Origin: Ditylenchus dipsaci
Lineage: Eukaryota; Nematoda; Chromadorea; Rhabditida; Anguinidae
Assembly (NCBI GenBank): GCA_004194705.1
Contig: SADC01000596.1
Coordinates: forward strand, 1 to 64,000
DNA length: 64,000 nucleotides
Direction: 5' to 3'
The position numbers and the translations under genes were made by a program. Shown here piece by piece: positions 1 to 9,395 of the stretch. Position 1 is the stretch's first letter, and each line of letters begins with the position of its first letter. The notes under the pieces were generated by a model, which was given only the letters and a program-made list of their open reading frames with translations, was not told the origin of the DNA and made no database searches.

Positions 1-264
1 AATTTTTTTCTATTAAAAAGCAAAGACTCGATTTAAGGACAGGGTTTTTTTTTCGAAAATTTCTGTCCTTAAATCTATTTTTTGCTTTTAATAGGAAAAA
101 GTTTTTTTAATTTTGAAAAACGATCGGTGAAATCGGAATCCTTGCGAGAGTTGGACTAGATGTCAAAACAGAATTGCCGACAAATTAAAATCAGGTTAAA
201 AAAAGGTCGGACCCTAGGTGGGAACGAACTTCTGTCCTTAATATCGAGCGTCGACTGTATTGAA
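1..264. repeat. TA-type foldback repeat, right half, plus small palindrome
   Basis: Positions 5-108 form a small hairpin (the two arms read TTAAAAAGCAAA and TTTGCTTTTAA). Positions 115-260 carry the interior motif seen in full at 56.1 and 57.0 kb (CGATCGG, AATCCTTGCGA, GGTCGGACCCTAGG, GGGAACGAACTT) and end in GCGTCGACTGTA. This is the right half of that element; its left half lies outside the window. Confidence 0.6.
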
Positions 265-1230
265 AATAGCTCCGGGAACGCTCATATGACTGTTTTTCAG
301 TGAAATTTGAAAACCTAATCTTTGTGACTGGTAATATTTTGCTTACAAATTAATGTTTTTAGCCATCATATTGAAAAATTATCCAATAATTTTCTTTTGC
401 ATCTTCCGCCTCTGTTGTGATTATTTTTCAACCATCAAAATTAAATTGGCTAGAAAAAGCAATTCCTGGATTCTGACACCATATTCGTGATCGTGTAACC
501 GGTTTTCTTACAAAACTTATCTAAACTCTCGAATTGACTATTATATTTGAATTTCGTTTGATACTATTAACATTAATAACAAGGTACTGCCATCTTGGAA
601 TGTTTATTGTCTTGAACGGATTTGAAATTAAATGTCAATTTAAAGGGGAATGCTCGCTCAAATATTTCGAAAGGCGTGTACCAGGTCGATTCAAACGTGA
701 AGTATTTCAGTTGAATTTTAGTTGAGTACCTGCGGGAATGAGTAATCAAAAACACTTCCTTCATTTAATAGCATTGTGGCCTAGTGGGATAGAGTCGGCA
801 CACTGCCAAAGTTGGTTGTCTTTTCAATCCTCCACTGCAGGTAAACTTTTCCTCGACTCTTCCAAAGTTCGTCAAATTAATTCTCGTTTGAAATTTGCTA
901 GTACCCGCCTTTCAAAATATTTCCATCGGTGACGAGCACGCCGCTTTAAGCGTTTAAGATGAGTTTTTGTGAGAAAATAGGGTACGTTTGATCACGAATC
1001 TAGTGTCTGAATTCATGGCTTGCTGTTTCTAGTAAATAATTTAATCAGTGAAACATGACCACACAGGAATCAAGTCAAACAAATAAAACTTCTTTTTCGC
1101 GATTAGCTTTATTCTGGTTCCGCGAAACATCAATTTGTTTCCAAAATATTTTTAGTCATAAATTTCAGATATTAAAAATTTCCCTGAAAAACAGTCATAC
1201 GAGCGTTCCTGGAACTTATGTTAATACCCA
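265..1230. repeat. Foldback element with GGGAACGCTC ends
   Basis: CGGGAACGCTCATATGACTG near 273 is mirrored by CAGTCATACGAGCGTTCCTG near 1192-1211, and the arms extend inward by about 100 bp. A second, shorter family member lies at 11.84-12.36 kb. No transposase-like reading frame is visible inside; the short ORFs here show no family signal. Confidence 0.6.
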
Positions 1231-1497
1231 ATACTATAACTTTTCAGCTGCAATTGACTCTTCATCCTCCAATGTGAAACCTAGTTCAGCGTCAGCGTCT
1301 CCGAAAACTTCTGCACAAGCTCAGCCACAAGTCACAACAAACAAATTCTGCTGTTTGCTCACTGCAATAATCATTTTTTTGAATAAAGAAGGATATGAAA
1401 TTTATTGGTTTGGATATAGGGGGACTCAAACAATAGCAAATTTTGTCAAGAGTTTCCATACAATAGCACTTAAAGCAAATATAGTAGAGTGAACATT

Positions 1498-1908
1498 TTA
1501 ACCCTTCCCACACTCCGCATAACACAAGTCGCGTAACAACTTTCGAACAGTTCCAGACAAACATATTTTTTTAATTTTCAGTTATCTTGTACTCAAAGTG
1601 ACCGCTGGAAACTAGCGAACATTTTGGTAGTAAACATTGGTTAGTTTGCATGAAAATATTTTGGAAATCGACAAAAGTAAGTCGCGTAACATCGTGTTAC
1701 TCGGTTGAGTCACGCAACACGCTGTTACGCGCTGTTCCAAAATATTTTGTGCAAACTAACAACTGTTCTACCACCAAAATGTTCGCTAGATTCTAGCGGT
1801 CATTTTGAGTACAAGTTAAAACTGAAAATTCAAATAAGAGATGTTTGTCTAGAACTGTTTGAAAGTTTGTTACGCGACTCGTGTTACGTGGAGTGTGGAG
1901 AGGGCTTT
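1498..1908. repeat. Long palindrome, arms about 190 bp
   Basis: The left arm (CCTTCCCACACTCCGCATAA, then GTCGCGTAACAA) reappears inverted at 1870-1905. The arms pair through CTCAAAGTGACCGC / GCGGTCATTTTGAG to a centre near 1700, where GTCGCGTAACA motifs recur. It looks like a nonautonomous foldback element; no coding content. Confidence 0.65.
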
Positions 1909-2675
1909 AGAATTTCTTGGTTCTAATAATGTTTTCGAAGTATTCAGCGAAAATGTTTTATCCATAGCGAACTTGAAAATCTTTCACTGGGTTCTCGATC
2001 AGCGTAACTGCTGAGTTATCTTACCTACCGGAGAGTTTGATAGTGATGTATCAGAAGAACGGCTCTTCTAAAAGATATTGTCAACGGTGTAGTTAAATTT
2101 TGCGTGATGAATATCGGCGGACTTTCATATTTTGCGGACTGGATTAGCATAACTACCCTTGCTGAACGATATTCGCGGAACGACATGAGCGGAAGTGACA
2201 ATGACAAACATGACTTCAGCGGATCTACATTTGCAGCATAAACCCACACGGACTAGACTTTTGTGAACAACATTTGGAACGGACTAATGTGAACCTGCTT
2301 TTTTGCATTCGATTTATAAATAAAAACCTTTTTTGACTGTAAAAAATTCTTGCTAATGTTTCGCTAATTTTTCTGAAAATGCTTTGACCCCTGAAAAAGC
2401 TGTCTTTTCGTCCTGTTCTTTTTTTAAACGCGCAAAGAGCTGGCGTACAGAATGAAGTTTGCAGCATAAATTTTTTCCTGAGCTTTACTCTCTGAAGAAT
2501 CAAAAAGCCGAAAAACAAGCAATTTGGCGGGAATTGAAAATCATTGCGTTAAAAACACAAACGGTGCTGACTGGTCATGTTAAAGAGAAAAATAATTTTA
2601 GAACTTGTCGGTGTATCCCTACTTATCACATCTTCATTTTATGACTCTTTCTAGTTTTGGATGAGAAGGCAATAA
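1909..2675. other. Intergenic, no gene recognised
   Basis: There are only short frames with no recognisable protein signal. Loose recurrences of GCGGA(A/C) and GAACGGACTAA occur at 2100-2300, too degenerate to define a unit. Confidence 0.5.
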
Positions 2676-2905
2676 AGTATTGAAGGGGCTTTATATATGC
2701 ACCGTCTAGGTCACAGGTTCGAATACCACTGGGTGCAACGAATTTTTTCACTTAAATTCTCAAAGTTTACTCTTTGCTAATAAGCTTTTTAGATAGCTAA
2801 TAACCTGAATATCATTCAGAAACCGAACTTGTAAATCAAAGTCGTTAAAAATGGGTGTGCACCCAGTGTATTCGAACCTGTGACCTAGGCGGTGTGTGTA
2901 TGGTT
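2676..2905. repeat. Foldback pair of B-box-like (tRNA-derived) sequence
   Basis: GGTCACAGGTTCGAATACCA near 2709 is mirrored by TATTCGAACCTGTGACC near 2869. GGTTCGAAT(A/C)C is a near match to the tRNA T-arm / B box, and the arms also share GTGCACCCAGTG and ACCGCCTAGG-like ends. It is probably a tRNA-derived short element in inverted duplicate. No complete cloverleaf is seen. Confidence 0.5.
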
Positions 2906-3000
2906 CGTACTCATTTGGGCGCATTCATTTGCGCGAACTCATTCGTGCGCAACTTATTTGCGCGCACTCATTTGCGCGCAACTCATGAGTGCCCGCCTCT
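2906..3000 (+). repeat. Tandem ACTCATTTGCGCGCA array, left arm
   Basis: About five diverged copies of a ~16 bp unit (ACTCATTTGCGCGCA) end in CATGAGTGCCCGCCTC. The same array with the same end motif occurs inverted at 7843-7935, so the two could be the arms of one ~5 kb foldback element. Confidence 0.6.
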
Positions 3001-3141
3001 ATTAAACATATAATATTATGAATAACCACTGGTGAGCTAAGATAACTTTTCGGCAGCCTGAATAATAAGGCTATTGAGTTGAGAAAGATCAAGAATAAGA
3101 TTTTAGAAATATGGTGAATAGGAAATCGTAGTCCTCTTGAG

Positions 3142-3335
3142 TAGGGTTGTCGAGCCTTCGAAATTTTCGAAGTTCGAAGCTCGAAAAAGTTTTGCGGCAG
3201 CTTAGCTGCCGCGAATAAGTATCGCTGAGCCGTCAAATTTTTTCGAGCCTTCGGCTCGAGTTCGAAGCTCGAAGTTCAAAAAAATCGAACTTTCGAGACG
3301 AAAGTTCGATTTCGAGCCTTCGCTCGACAACCCTA
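3142..3335. mobile_element. hAT-type MITE filled with TTCGAA/TCGAGC palindromes
   Basis: The ends are TAGGGTTGTCGAG and CTCGACAACCCTA. The flanking 8-mers CTCTTGAG (3134-3141) and GTCTTGAG (3336-3343) match at 7 of 8 positions, as expected for a hAT target-site duplication. The inside is mostly nested TTCGAA, GCTCGAA and TTCGAGCC palindromes. It is nonautonomous. Confidence 0.75.
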
Positions 3336-3423
3336 GTCTTGAGTTAAGATTCTTATTGACCTGAATTGAAAAAAGTTTAGGACGAAAATTTACTAATGAC
3401 AACCATTATGATAATAAACACCA

Positions 3424-3736
3424 ATACAGTAGACGATCGATATAACGATGCTCAATATAACGTTTCGGTCGATATACCATATAATTCTCGATAAATCGAC
3501 GATCGATATAACGTCCACTCGTTATAACGTTTCATTTTCGGACGGTCCCTTGAGGGATTTTGAGGGATTTTCTTCTTCCTGATGGCCTTCCTGTTCTTCC
3601 TGCCGAAGAGAAACTGAGTAGCCCGACTGGGTGATGGTATAATGGCTCTCAAGAAATATAATAGAGACTAGAAGGCACGCTGCGCCGATGGCGCATCAGC
3701 CCTCACCTGTGTACTGCCAATTCGCTGGTAATTGTT
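3424..3736. repeat. Fragment with GATCGATATAACG ends, then unassigned DNA
   Basis: CAGTAGACGATCGATATAACG at 3426 and CGATCGATATAACGTCCACTC near 3500 resemble the (T)ACAGTCGACNCTCGATATAAC ends of the TA-flanked foldbacks elsewhere in the window. The remainder to 3736 has no recognised feature. Confidence 0.4.
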
Positions 3737-4350
3737 TTGGAGCAATTTGGCCGTTGTGGCCCTTTTGGTCATTTTGGCCTAATTTGGAACGTTTTGCCCT
3801 TTTCGGTCATTTTGGCCCGATTTGGGCGTTTTGGACCTTTTAGATCATTTTGGCTTAATTTGGGGCGTTTGGCCTTTTTCTTTTATTTTGGCCCTATTTG
3901 GGCGATGTGCCCCAACATGGCGCTGCATTTAACTTGGGGCACCGCTGGTGCCGCTTCGCGGCACTTCGTTTGCGCCGAACATGGCGCACACATATTTTCG
4001 GCACATACTTATATCTCGGTCATTTTGGCGCAGTTTAGCGTTTTGTCGGCCCTTTTCGGTCATTTTAGCCCTATTTGGGCGCTTTGCCCCTTTCCGGTCA
4101 TTTTGGCCCAATTTGGCGTTCAGCTCTTTCCGGTCATTTTGGCCCTATTTGCGAGTTTTGCCCCTTTCTGGTCATTTTGTCCCTATTTGGACTTTTTTGG
4201 CCCCTTTAGGTCATTTTGGCCCAATTTGACCGTTTTGGCTCTTTTCGGTAATTGAGGCCCTATTTGGGCTTTTTGGCCCTTTTCGGTCATTTTGGCGCAA
4301 TTCGGCCATACGGGCTCTTTCGGCTCTCGGGCATTTTCAGACCTTTTGGG
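3737..4350 (+). repeat. Tandem array, GGTCATTTTGGCCC units, copy 1
   Basis: Repeated GG(T/C)CATTTTGGCCC...ATTTGGGCGTTTTGG units of roughly 35-40 bp give long open frames made of WPFRSFWPNL-type peptide repeats. These frames are products of the repeat, not genes. Copy 1 is interrupted at ~3915-4010 by unrelated sequence containing CGCCGAACATGGCGC. Copy 2 is at 5099-5848. Confidence 0.85.
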
Positions 4351-4369
4351 CATTTTCCCAGTTATAATA

Positions 4370-4990
4370 CCAGCTACCAGTAGTTTGAACCTGTGACACT
4401 ATAAAAACCTTGGTCCCCCCTGTGGTTTTTGTCAAAAAAGCCACTTTTAGACTGATTTTTGAGCAAATTTTTTTTCGATTCGCAAACCAGTAATTTTAAC
4501 GCCGGATTCGTGCTCACCATGGTCGATTTACTTTAAAAACTGCTCTTTAACCGATACTATCAATCAAATTTTTGAATTCCTCTCAAGACCAAAAAAATAT
4601 TATTCAAATTTTTTGGTTTGGTCGATTTTCCGAATTTTCTGTTTTGAGTACCCAACTCAAAACTCGGAGATCCCCATGTTCCGGTCTCGTATCCGCCCAA
4701 ATTTTTTTTTGTTCGACGCGCCACATTCCAGCGCATAATAACGGAATTACACACGAACTTCTGTCTGAACCAAAAAAATTTTTTCCTTGATGATGAGAAA
4801 TTTTCCGAAAAAATTTTTTTGACCAGAAAAATTTTTTTCGCCTAACCAACCCCCAATTTTTATTAGCGCAATCGCGAGCCTTCACCCGGTTTCCTAAGTA
4901 AGGACACCAACTTCGAAAATTAAAGTGGTCAAAAAGTGACCTAAAAAGTGAGTGTTTCCCACAATACAAAGCAGCGTCATAGTAAAGGTG
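4370..4990. repeat. Segment duplicated at 5849-6470, copy 1
   Basis: This ~600 bp follows the tandem array and recurs almost unchanged about 1,480 bp downstream. Shared landmarks are GAACCTGTGACACTA, CCTTGGTCCCCCTGTG, GCCGGATTCGTGCTCA, AACTTCTGTCTGAACC-like sequence and CCAACTTCGAAAATTAAAG. Array plus segment therefore form a tandemly duplicated ~1.5 kb unit. Confidence 0.85.
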
Positions 4991-5098
4991 GACTAGAAGG
5001 CGCGCCACCGCACATGCGGTGTCCAGCAGGTCGCTTCGCTCCATGCCATAGTTTATTTCCGGGTCTATTAAAAAATTAAAAAAGAAGATTGTTGACAT

Positions 5099-5848
5099 TA
5101 GAAAAAATAAGAAACTTACGACAGTTTGGGCGTTTCTGCCCTTCTCAGGTATATTGGCTCAGTTTGGGCGTTTTTGCACTGTTCGGGCAAATTGGCCCCA
5201 GTTTGGGCATTTTTGCCCTTTTCGGGCAAATTGGCCCAGTTTGGAGTTTTTGCCCTTCTCCGCAAATTGCCCAGTTTGGGCGTTTTTGCCCTTTTCGGGC
5301 ATATTGACCTTTTTCAGGCATTTCGCGCCAGTTTGTTATTACCAGCCATAATCAGGATATCGAACCTGTGACACGAAAAAAATGCCTTATTTTGGTCCAG
5401 TTCGGCCATTCTGGTACTTTTCGGGCAGTTTTGCCAGTTTGGGCGTTTTGGCCCGTATCGGTAATTTTGGCCCAAGTTGGGCGTTTTGGCCTTTTCGGTT
5501 ATTTTGGCCAATTTGGTGGTTTCAGCTCTTTCCGGTCACTTTGGTCCTATTTGAGCGTTTTGGCCCTTTCCGTCATCATTTAGCCCTATTTGGGCGTTTT
5601 GGCCCTTTTTCGGTCATTTTGCCCAGTTTGGGCGTTGTGGCCGGTAGCGGTAATTTTGGCCCAAGTTGGGCGTTTTGGCCTTTTAGGTCATTTCGGCTTA
5701 ATTTGACCATTTTGGCTCTTCCCGGTGATTGAGGTCCTATTTGGGAGTTTTGGCCCTTTTCGGTCATTTTGGCCCACTTCGGCCATACGGGCTCTTTCGG
5801 CTCTCGGGCATTTTCAGACCTTTTTGGGCATTTTTCCCAGTTTTATAA
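5099..5848 (+). repeat. Tandem array, GGTCATTTTGGCCC units, copy 2
   Basis: Same family as 3737-4350. The first ~230 bp uses a variant unit (GGGCGTTTTTGCCCTTTTCGG) before the common unit resumes near 5390. Its frames encode only low-complexity FGRFCPF-type repeats. Confidence 0.85.
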
Positions 5849-6470
5849 TACCAGCCACCACCAGGCTTCGAACCTGTGACACTAAAAATATGCCTTGGTC
5901 CCCCTGTGTTTTGTCAAAAAGCCACTTTTAGACTGATTTTTGAGGAAATTTTTTTTCGATTCGCAAACCAGTAATTTTAACGCCGGATTCGTGCTCAGCA
6001 TGGTCGATTTACTATGAAATCTTCACTTAGAACCAATACTCTCAGTCAAAATTTTGATTTCCTCTCAGACCACAAAAATATTATTTCAAATTTTTTCGGT
6101 TTGGTCGATTTTCCGAATTTTCTGTTTTGAGTACCCAACTCAAAACACGGAGATCCCCATGTTCCGCGTCTCGTATCCGCCCAAATTTTTTTTATTCGAC
6201 GCGCACATTCCAGCGCATAATAACGGAAATTACACACGAACTTCTGTTTCAGCCAAAAATTTTTTCCTTGATGAGAAATTTTCCGAAATTTTTTTTGACC
6301 AAAAAAATTTTTTCGCTCAACCAACCCCCGATTTTATTAGCGCAATCGCGAGCCTTCATGCGGTTTCCTAAGTGAGGACACCAACTTCGAAAATTAAAGT
6401 TTTCAAAAAGTGACCTAAAAGGTGAGTGTTTCCCACGCGGAAAGCAGCGTCATAGTAAATGGTGGAAACT
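5849..6470. repeat. Segment duplicated from 4370-4990, copy 2
   Basis: Second copy of the segment described at 4370-4990. It differs by scattered substitutions and by short indels, mainly in A and T runs. Confidence 0.85.
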
Positions 6471-6649
6471 TATCAGCAACCAAATAGACAATTAGAAATT
6501 TCAGTTTATTACCTTGTAAATTGTTTTCAAGGTTTAATTTCTGAAACACGGGCGTAGTTTTCGCAAGCTTGTTTTATTTCATCAAAGCGACGAGCAACAT
6601 CTTGTTCTGTGAAAAACGCCAAGGATTGTAGACACCGTGAAAGTTCACA

Positions 6650-7550
6650 AGCATTAAATCATCATGAGCATACTTGGACACGCCAAAAAAGAGCGGCAGC
6701 GGCGCGGTGGCGAGCGGCGGGCTGCCAGAAACAGCAGGCAGCGGCGGAAAAAGCGCCGGCGGCGGCAACCGAAGGGCCAAAATGCAGCGGTGGGCGGCGG
6801 CGAAAAATAACAGCGGCGGCGGCAGCGGGTCAAAAATGAGCGGCGGGGCAGCGGCGTGTAAAAAATCTCATTTACTAGTTATTTAAAAAATTCAACTCCA
6901 TTTATTATCGAATTTTTTGTAACTTTTAGTCATCGACAATTTTTATGACAATACAATTGGAAACTCAATCAAATATTTATTTACTGTAATAATGATAGTA
7001 ATGCATAAAGAAGAACGGTGGATATCTATATTCGTGAACCGGCTCCCAAGGTTCTGGCTCAACATTAAAAGCAAACGCAAAACATGCTGCTTCTGCATTC
7101 ATTCAGGAAGTTAACCTGACACGCTAACTACGCTTCTCTACTGCCGAAATCAGCCGGATTGCAAAAGAAGCCGTGGAGATGTAACTAACAAAAAATTCGC
7201 AAAGATTTGCGTGAAAGGAATCATAAAAAAGACAATTTAAGCCTCCTTCTTCTGCAATCTAAGTGTTTGCTATTTTGTAACGCAGTTTGTGACGCAAAAA
7301 ATAAAAATGAATTTCGAAGGTTTAAACATGCGGCGGAGGCAGTGGTGGAGACAGCGGCGGAAGTAGCGGCGGAGGCAGCGGCGGAGACTGAAAAAAAGCG
7401 GCGGAGTTAGCGGCGGAGACTAAAAATGAGAGGCGCGTCAGCCGCTGCTTAAAAATGCAGCCGGAACGGCGCGGCGAGCGGGGCGCTCGCCGCCCACCGC
7501 TCGCCGCTAGCGGCGCCGCTCGTCCAAGTATGATCATGAGCGGCGCGAAG
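6650..7550. mobile_element. CGG-triplet-rich foldback element
   Basis: Two GC-rich blocks (6690-6860 and 7325-7545) of AGCGGC/GGCGGA triplets sit at the ends of an AT-rich interval. GAGCATACTTGGAC near 6667 is mirrored by GTCCAAGTATGATC near 7522. The blocks translate into Ala/Gly-rich peptide, but no gene is supported. It behaves like the other elements here that carry a private simple repeat between inverted ends. Confidence 0.5.
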
Positions 7551-8344
7551 GTGCTTTAACTAGAAAACAAAAAATTCAATGATGAACAAATAATCTTCCA
7601 CATATAATGCAGCAGACTTGTCAGATAGCAAAGCGTATAAGGAAGGAAGCGTCGTTCCCAATATAGACGTTGATACTGTAGAGCTCAACAAAAAACGACA
7701 CTTACTGTATTTGTAGAAGTTGACGATCGAGCATTGCCCCCTTTCGTTGATAGTGACACGATTTCCTGAAAAGAGTAAAATTTTCTATAAACCCATAAAT
7801 GTGAACTACGAATCCAAAAATTTCTAAGAAACAATGAGGCGGACACTCATGAATCCGCGCAAATGAGTGCGCGCGAACGAGTTGCGCGCAATGAGTGTGC
7901 GCGCAAATGAGTAGTTACGGCGTGTATAAAGCCCCATTCAGATTCAAAAACGCCTTGATCCCCCTGTGGTTTTTCAATACTTTACGAGAATTATGATCCC
8001 AATTTTCGGCCTATGGACCGAGATCTCGACAGATTCGGTTTTAGTCGCATACTGGCTATCAAATGAGACCAAATTCTAATTTGCGAGTGAAAAACAAGTT
8101 CGTGAGGTTCCCTTGTTAGACAAGGGTAGGCCAGCATATGTTTTGACGGAGTGAACTTGTCCCCCGAACCACCAAAATGTCAAAAAACCGAATTCTCGAT
8201 GTCTAATTATTCAAAACTCGAAACAACCGAGGGACCAAGGCAAGAAGTCAAGATTTGATTATTTGTAAAGGCCATCTCTCAACCTTAAATTATGTTTCAA
8301 GGTGAAAAAAAGAATTAACATATTCTAGGGCATATTAGAGAACT
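7551..8344. other. No gene; contains right ACTCATTTGCGCG array
   Basis: The only structured content is the inverted array at 7843-7935 (GAGTGCGCGCGAAC, GCGCGCAAATGAGTA) and one CTTGATCCCCCTGTGG terminus near 7952. The sequence GGCCAGCATATG...GACGGAG near 8130 recurs near 63.19 kb. No coding signal is seen. Confidence 0.5.
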
Positions 8345-8592
8345 GAATAGTCAGCTCCCTAATTTTCCAAAGTGACAAAATGGAAAAATGTTCGCTTTAT
8401 GTAAAAAGTGCCCGCGCTTTGTCGGTTTAGTCAGAAAGGTGAAAAAGGGCTAGCTTATTGTGGAAAATGTGCCTGCTTTTTTGTGAAACCGCTCTATAAC
8501 AAAGACTGGGTCTGCATTTTTTGGCAACCATAAATATACTATTCATTTACTGCAAAATACTGCAGGTTCAGCTTCAAGAATTTCGCTTCATA

Positions 8593-9182
8593 CAGGGTGG
8601 CCCAAAAAACTGAAATTTTTCAAAATTAACACGGTTTTGTTTGAGACTTTTGAATTTATTTATTTCTTACTTTATTCAGCAGTGTTTGTAGCTCATTTTA
8701 AAGCCAAGATCAAGACTACGTGCGAATGCAAAAACATTTCGAAAAATCACAGCAAAATTTCAAAGAAATATGTCAGAATTTGCTGTTCAAATTCAGTCTT
8801 TTTGAACAGTTTAAATTAGACAATTCAGTCATGGAAATTTTGCGTGTCGCATTCATTTATTGTTTTTTTATCGTTTCTCTATCTTTTTTATATTGAATTG
8901 GTGTGACAAGGATGGACGGTTGCAGTCTTAGGTCATAAGGTCAGCTTCGAAGCAAGCAACATATGGGAAGCAACCACTTAGTGAGTTAGCCTGTGCAGCA
9001 AGCCGCGTTAATCTCATGCTACGAGAGCTAGACCTAAGTCCACGGCAGAATGAGATGACTCGGTACCTGCCCACAACCGTTATTTAAACATCCTTTGTTA
9101 CATCAAAAAATATGTATATCAGACAGTGCGCGGAAGTCCTTGACGAAATTTTCGTATTTTTTCAGGTTTTTGGGCTACCCTG
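8593..9182. mobile_element. Tc1/mariner-like nonautonomous element
   Basis: The ends CAGGGTGGCCCAAAAAACTG and TTTTTGGGCTACCCTG are flanked by TA on both sides (8591-8592 and 9183-9184). CAGGGTGKCCCAAAA ends with a TA duplication are typical of Tc1/mariner superfamily elements. No transposase frame remains. Its right part holds a GC-richer, strongly paired block (8925-9085). Confidence 0.7.
8925..9085 (+). ncRNA. Possible structured RNA inside the Tc1/mariner-like element
   Basis: This block of about 160 nt pairs ACGGTTG with CAACCGT and, inside that, CTTAGGTC with GACCTAAG, with a small GCTTCGAAGC hairpin within. It is GC-richer than its surroundings. It matches no RNA family I recognise: it is not tRNA, 5S, U1-U6 or SRP by eye. 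It could simply be element-internal secondary structure. Confidence 0.25.
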
Positions 9183-9395
9183 TATAGAGCATAATGAATA
9201 TAACAGGATACATCCAGAAGCGGGCATTTTTTTCAAAAAAGCGATCCTTTCCAAAAAAAGCGGACAGTTTTTCACAAAAAAACGTGCACATTTTTGCCTT
9301 TCGACTAAAACGAAGAAACGCAGTCATTTTTTCACATAACGCGGGCACTTTTTCTCCAAACGCGAGCATTTTTACGTATCGCCCATTTTCCGAAT

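Larger units (their letters stand above)
8345..9395. repeat. Foldback arms split by a Tc1/mariner-like insertion
   Basis: Degenerate GTGAAAAAAGTGCCCGC-like repeats at 8380-8490 appear in opposite orientation at 9215-9390 (GCGGGCATTTTTTTC, AGCGGACAGTTTTTCAC). The element 8593-9182 lies between the arms, so the foldback was probably there first. Confidence 0.4.

Noticed and set aside
2705..2905. Pair of tRNA genes from the two GGTTCGAAT motifs
   Set aside because: Acceptor and anticodon stems do not form; better explained as a tRNA-derived foldback.
3737..5732. Long open frames of WPFRSFW / FGRFCPF-type peptide in the GGTCATTTTGGCCC arrays
   Set aside because: They are open on several frames because the DNA unit is repetitive and lacks stops; there is no start context, splice logic or family match.
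6525..6545. GGTTTAATT considered as a spliced-leader RNA gene
   Set aside because: Matches only the first nine bases of the SL1 sequence and has no splice donor, Sm site or repeat context.
6574..6886. Pro- and Ala/Gly-rich frames in the CGG block
   Set aside because: Low-complexity translation of a triplet repeat on both strands; no support for a gene.
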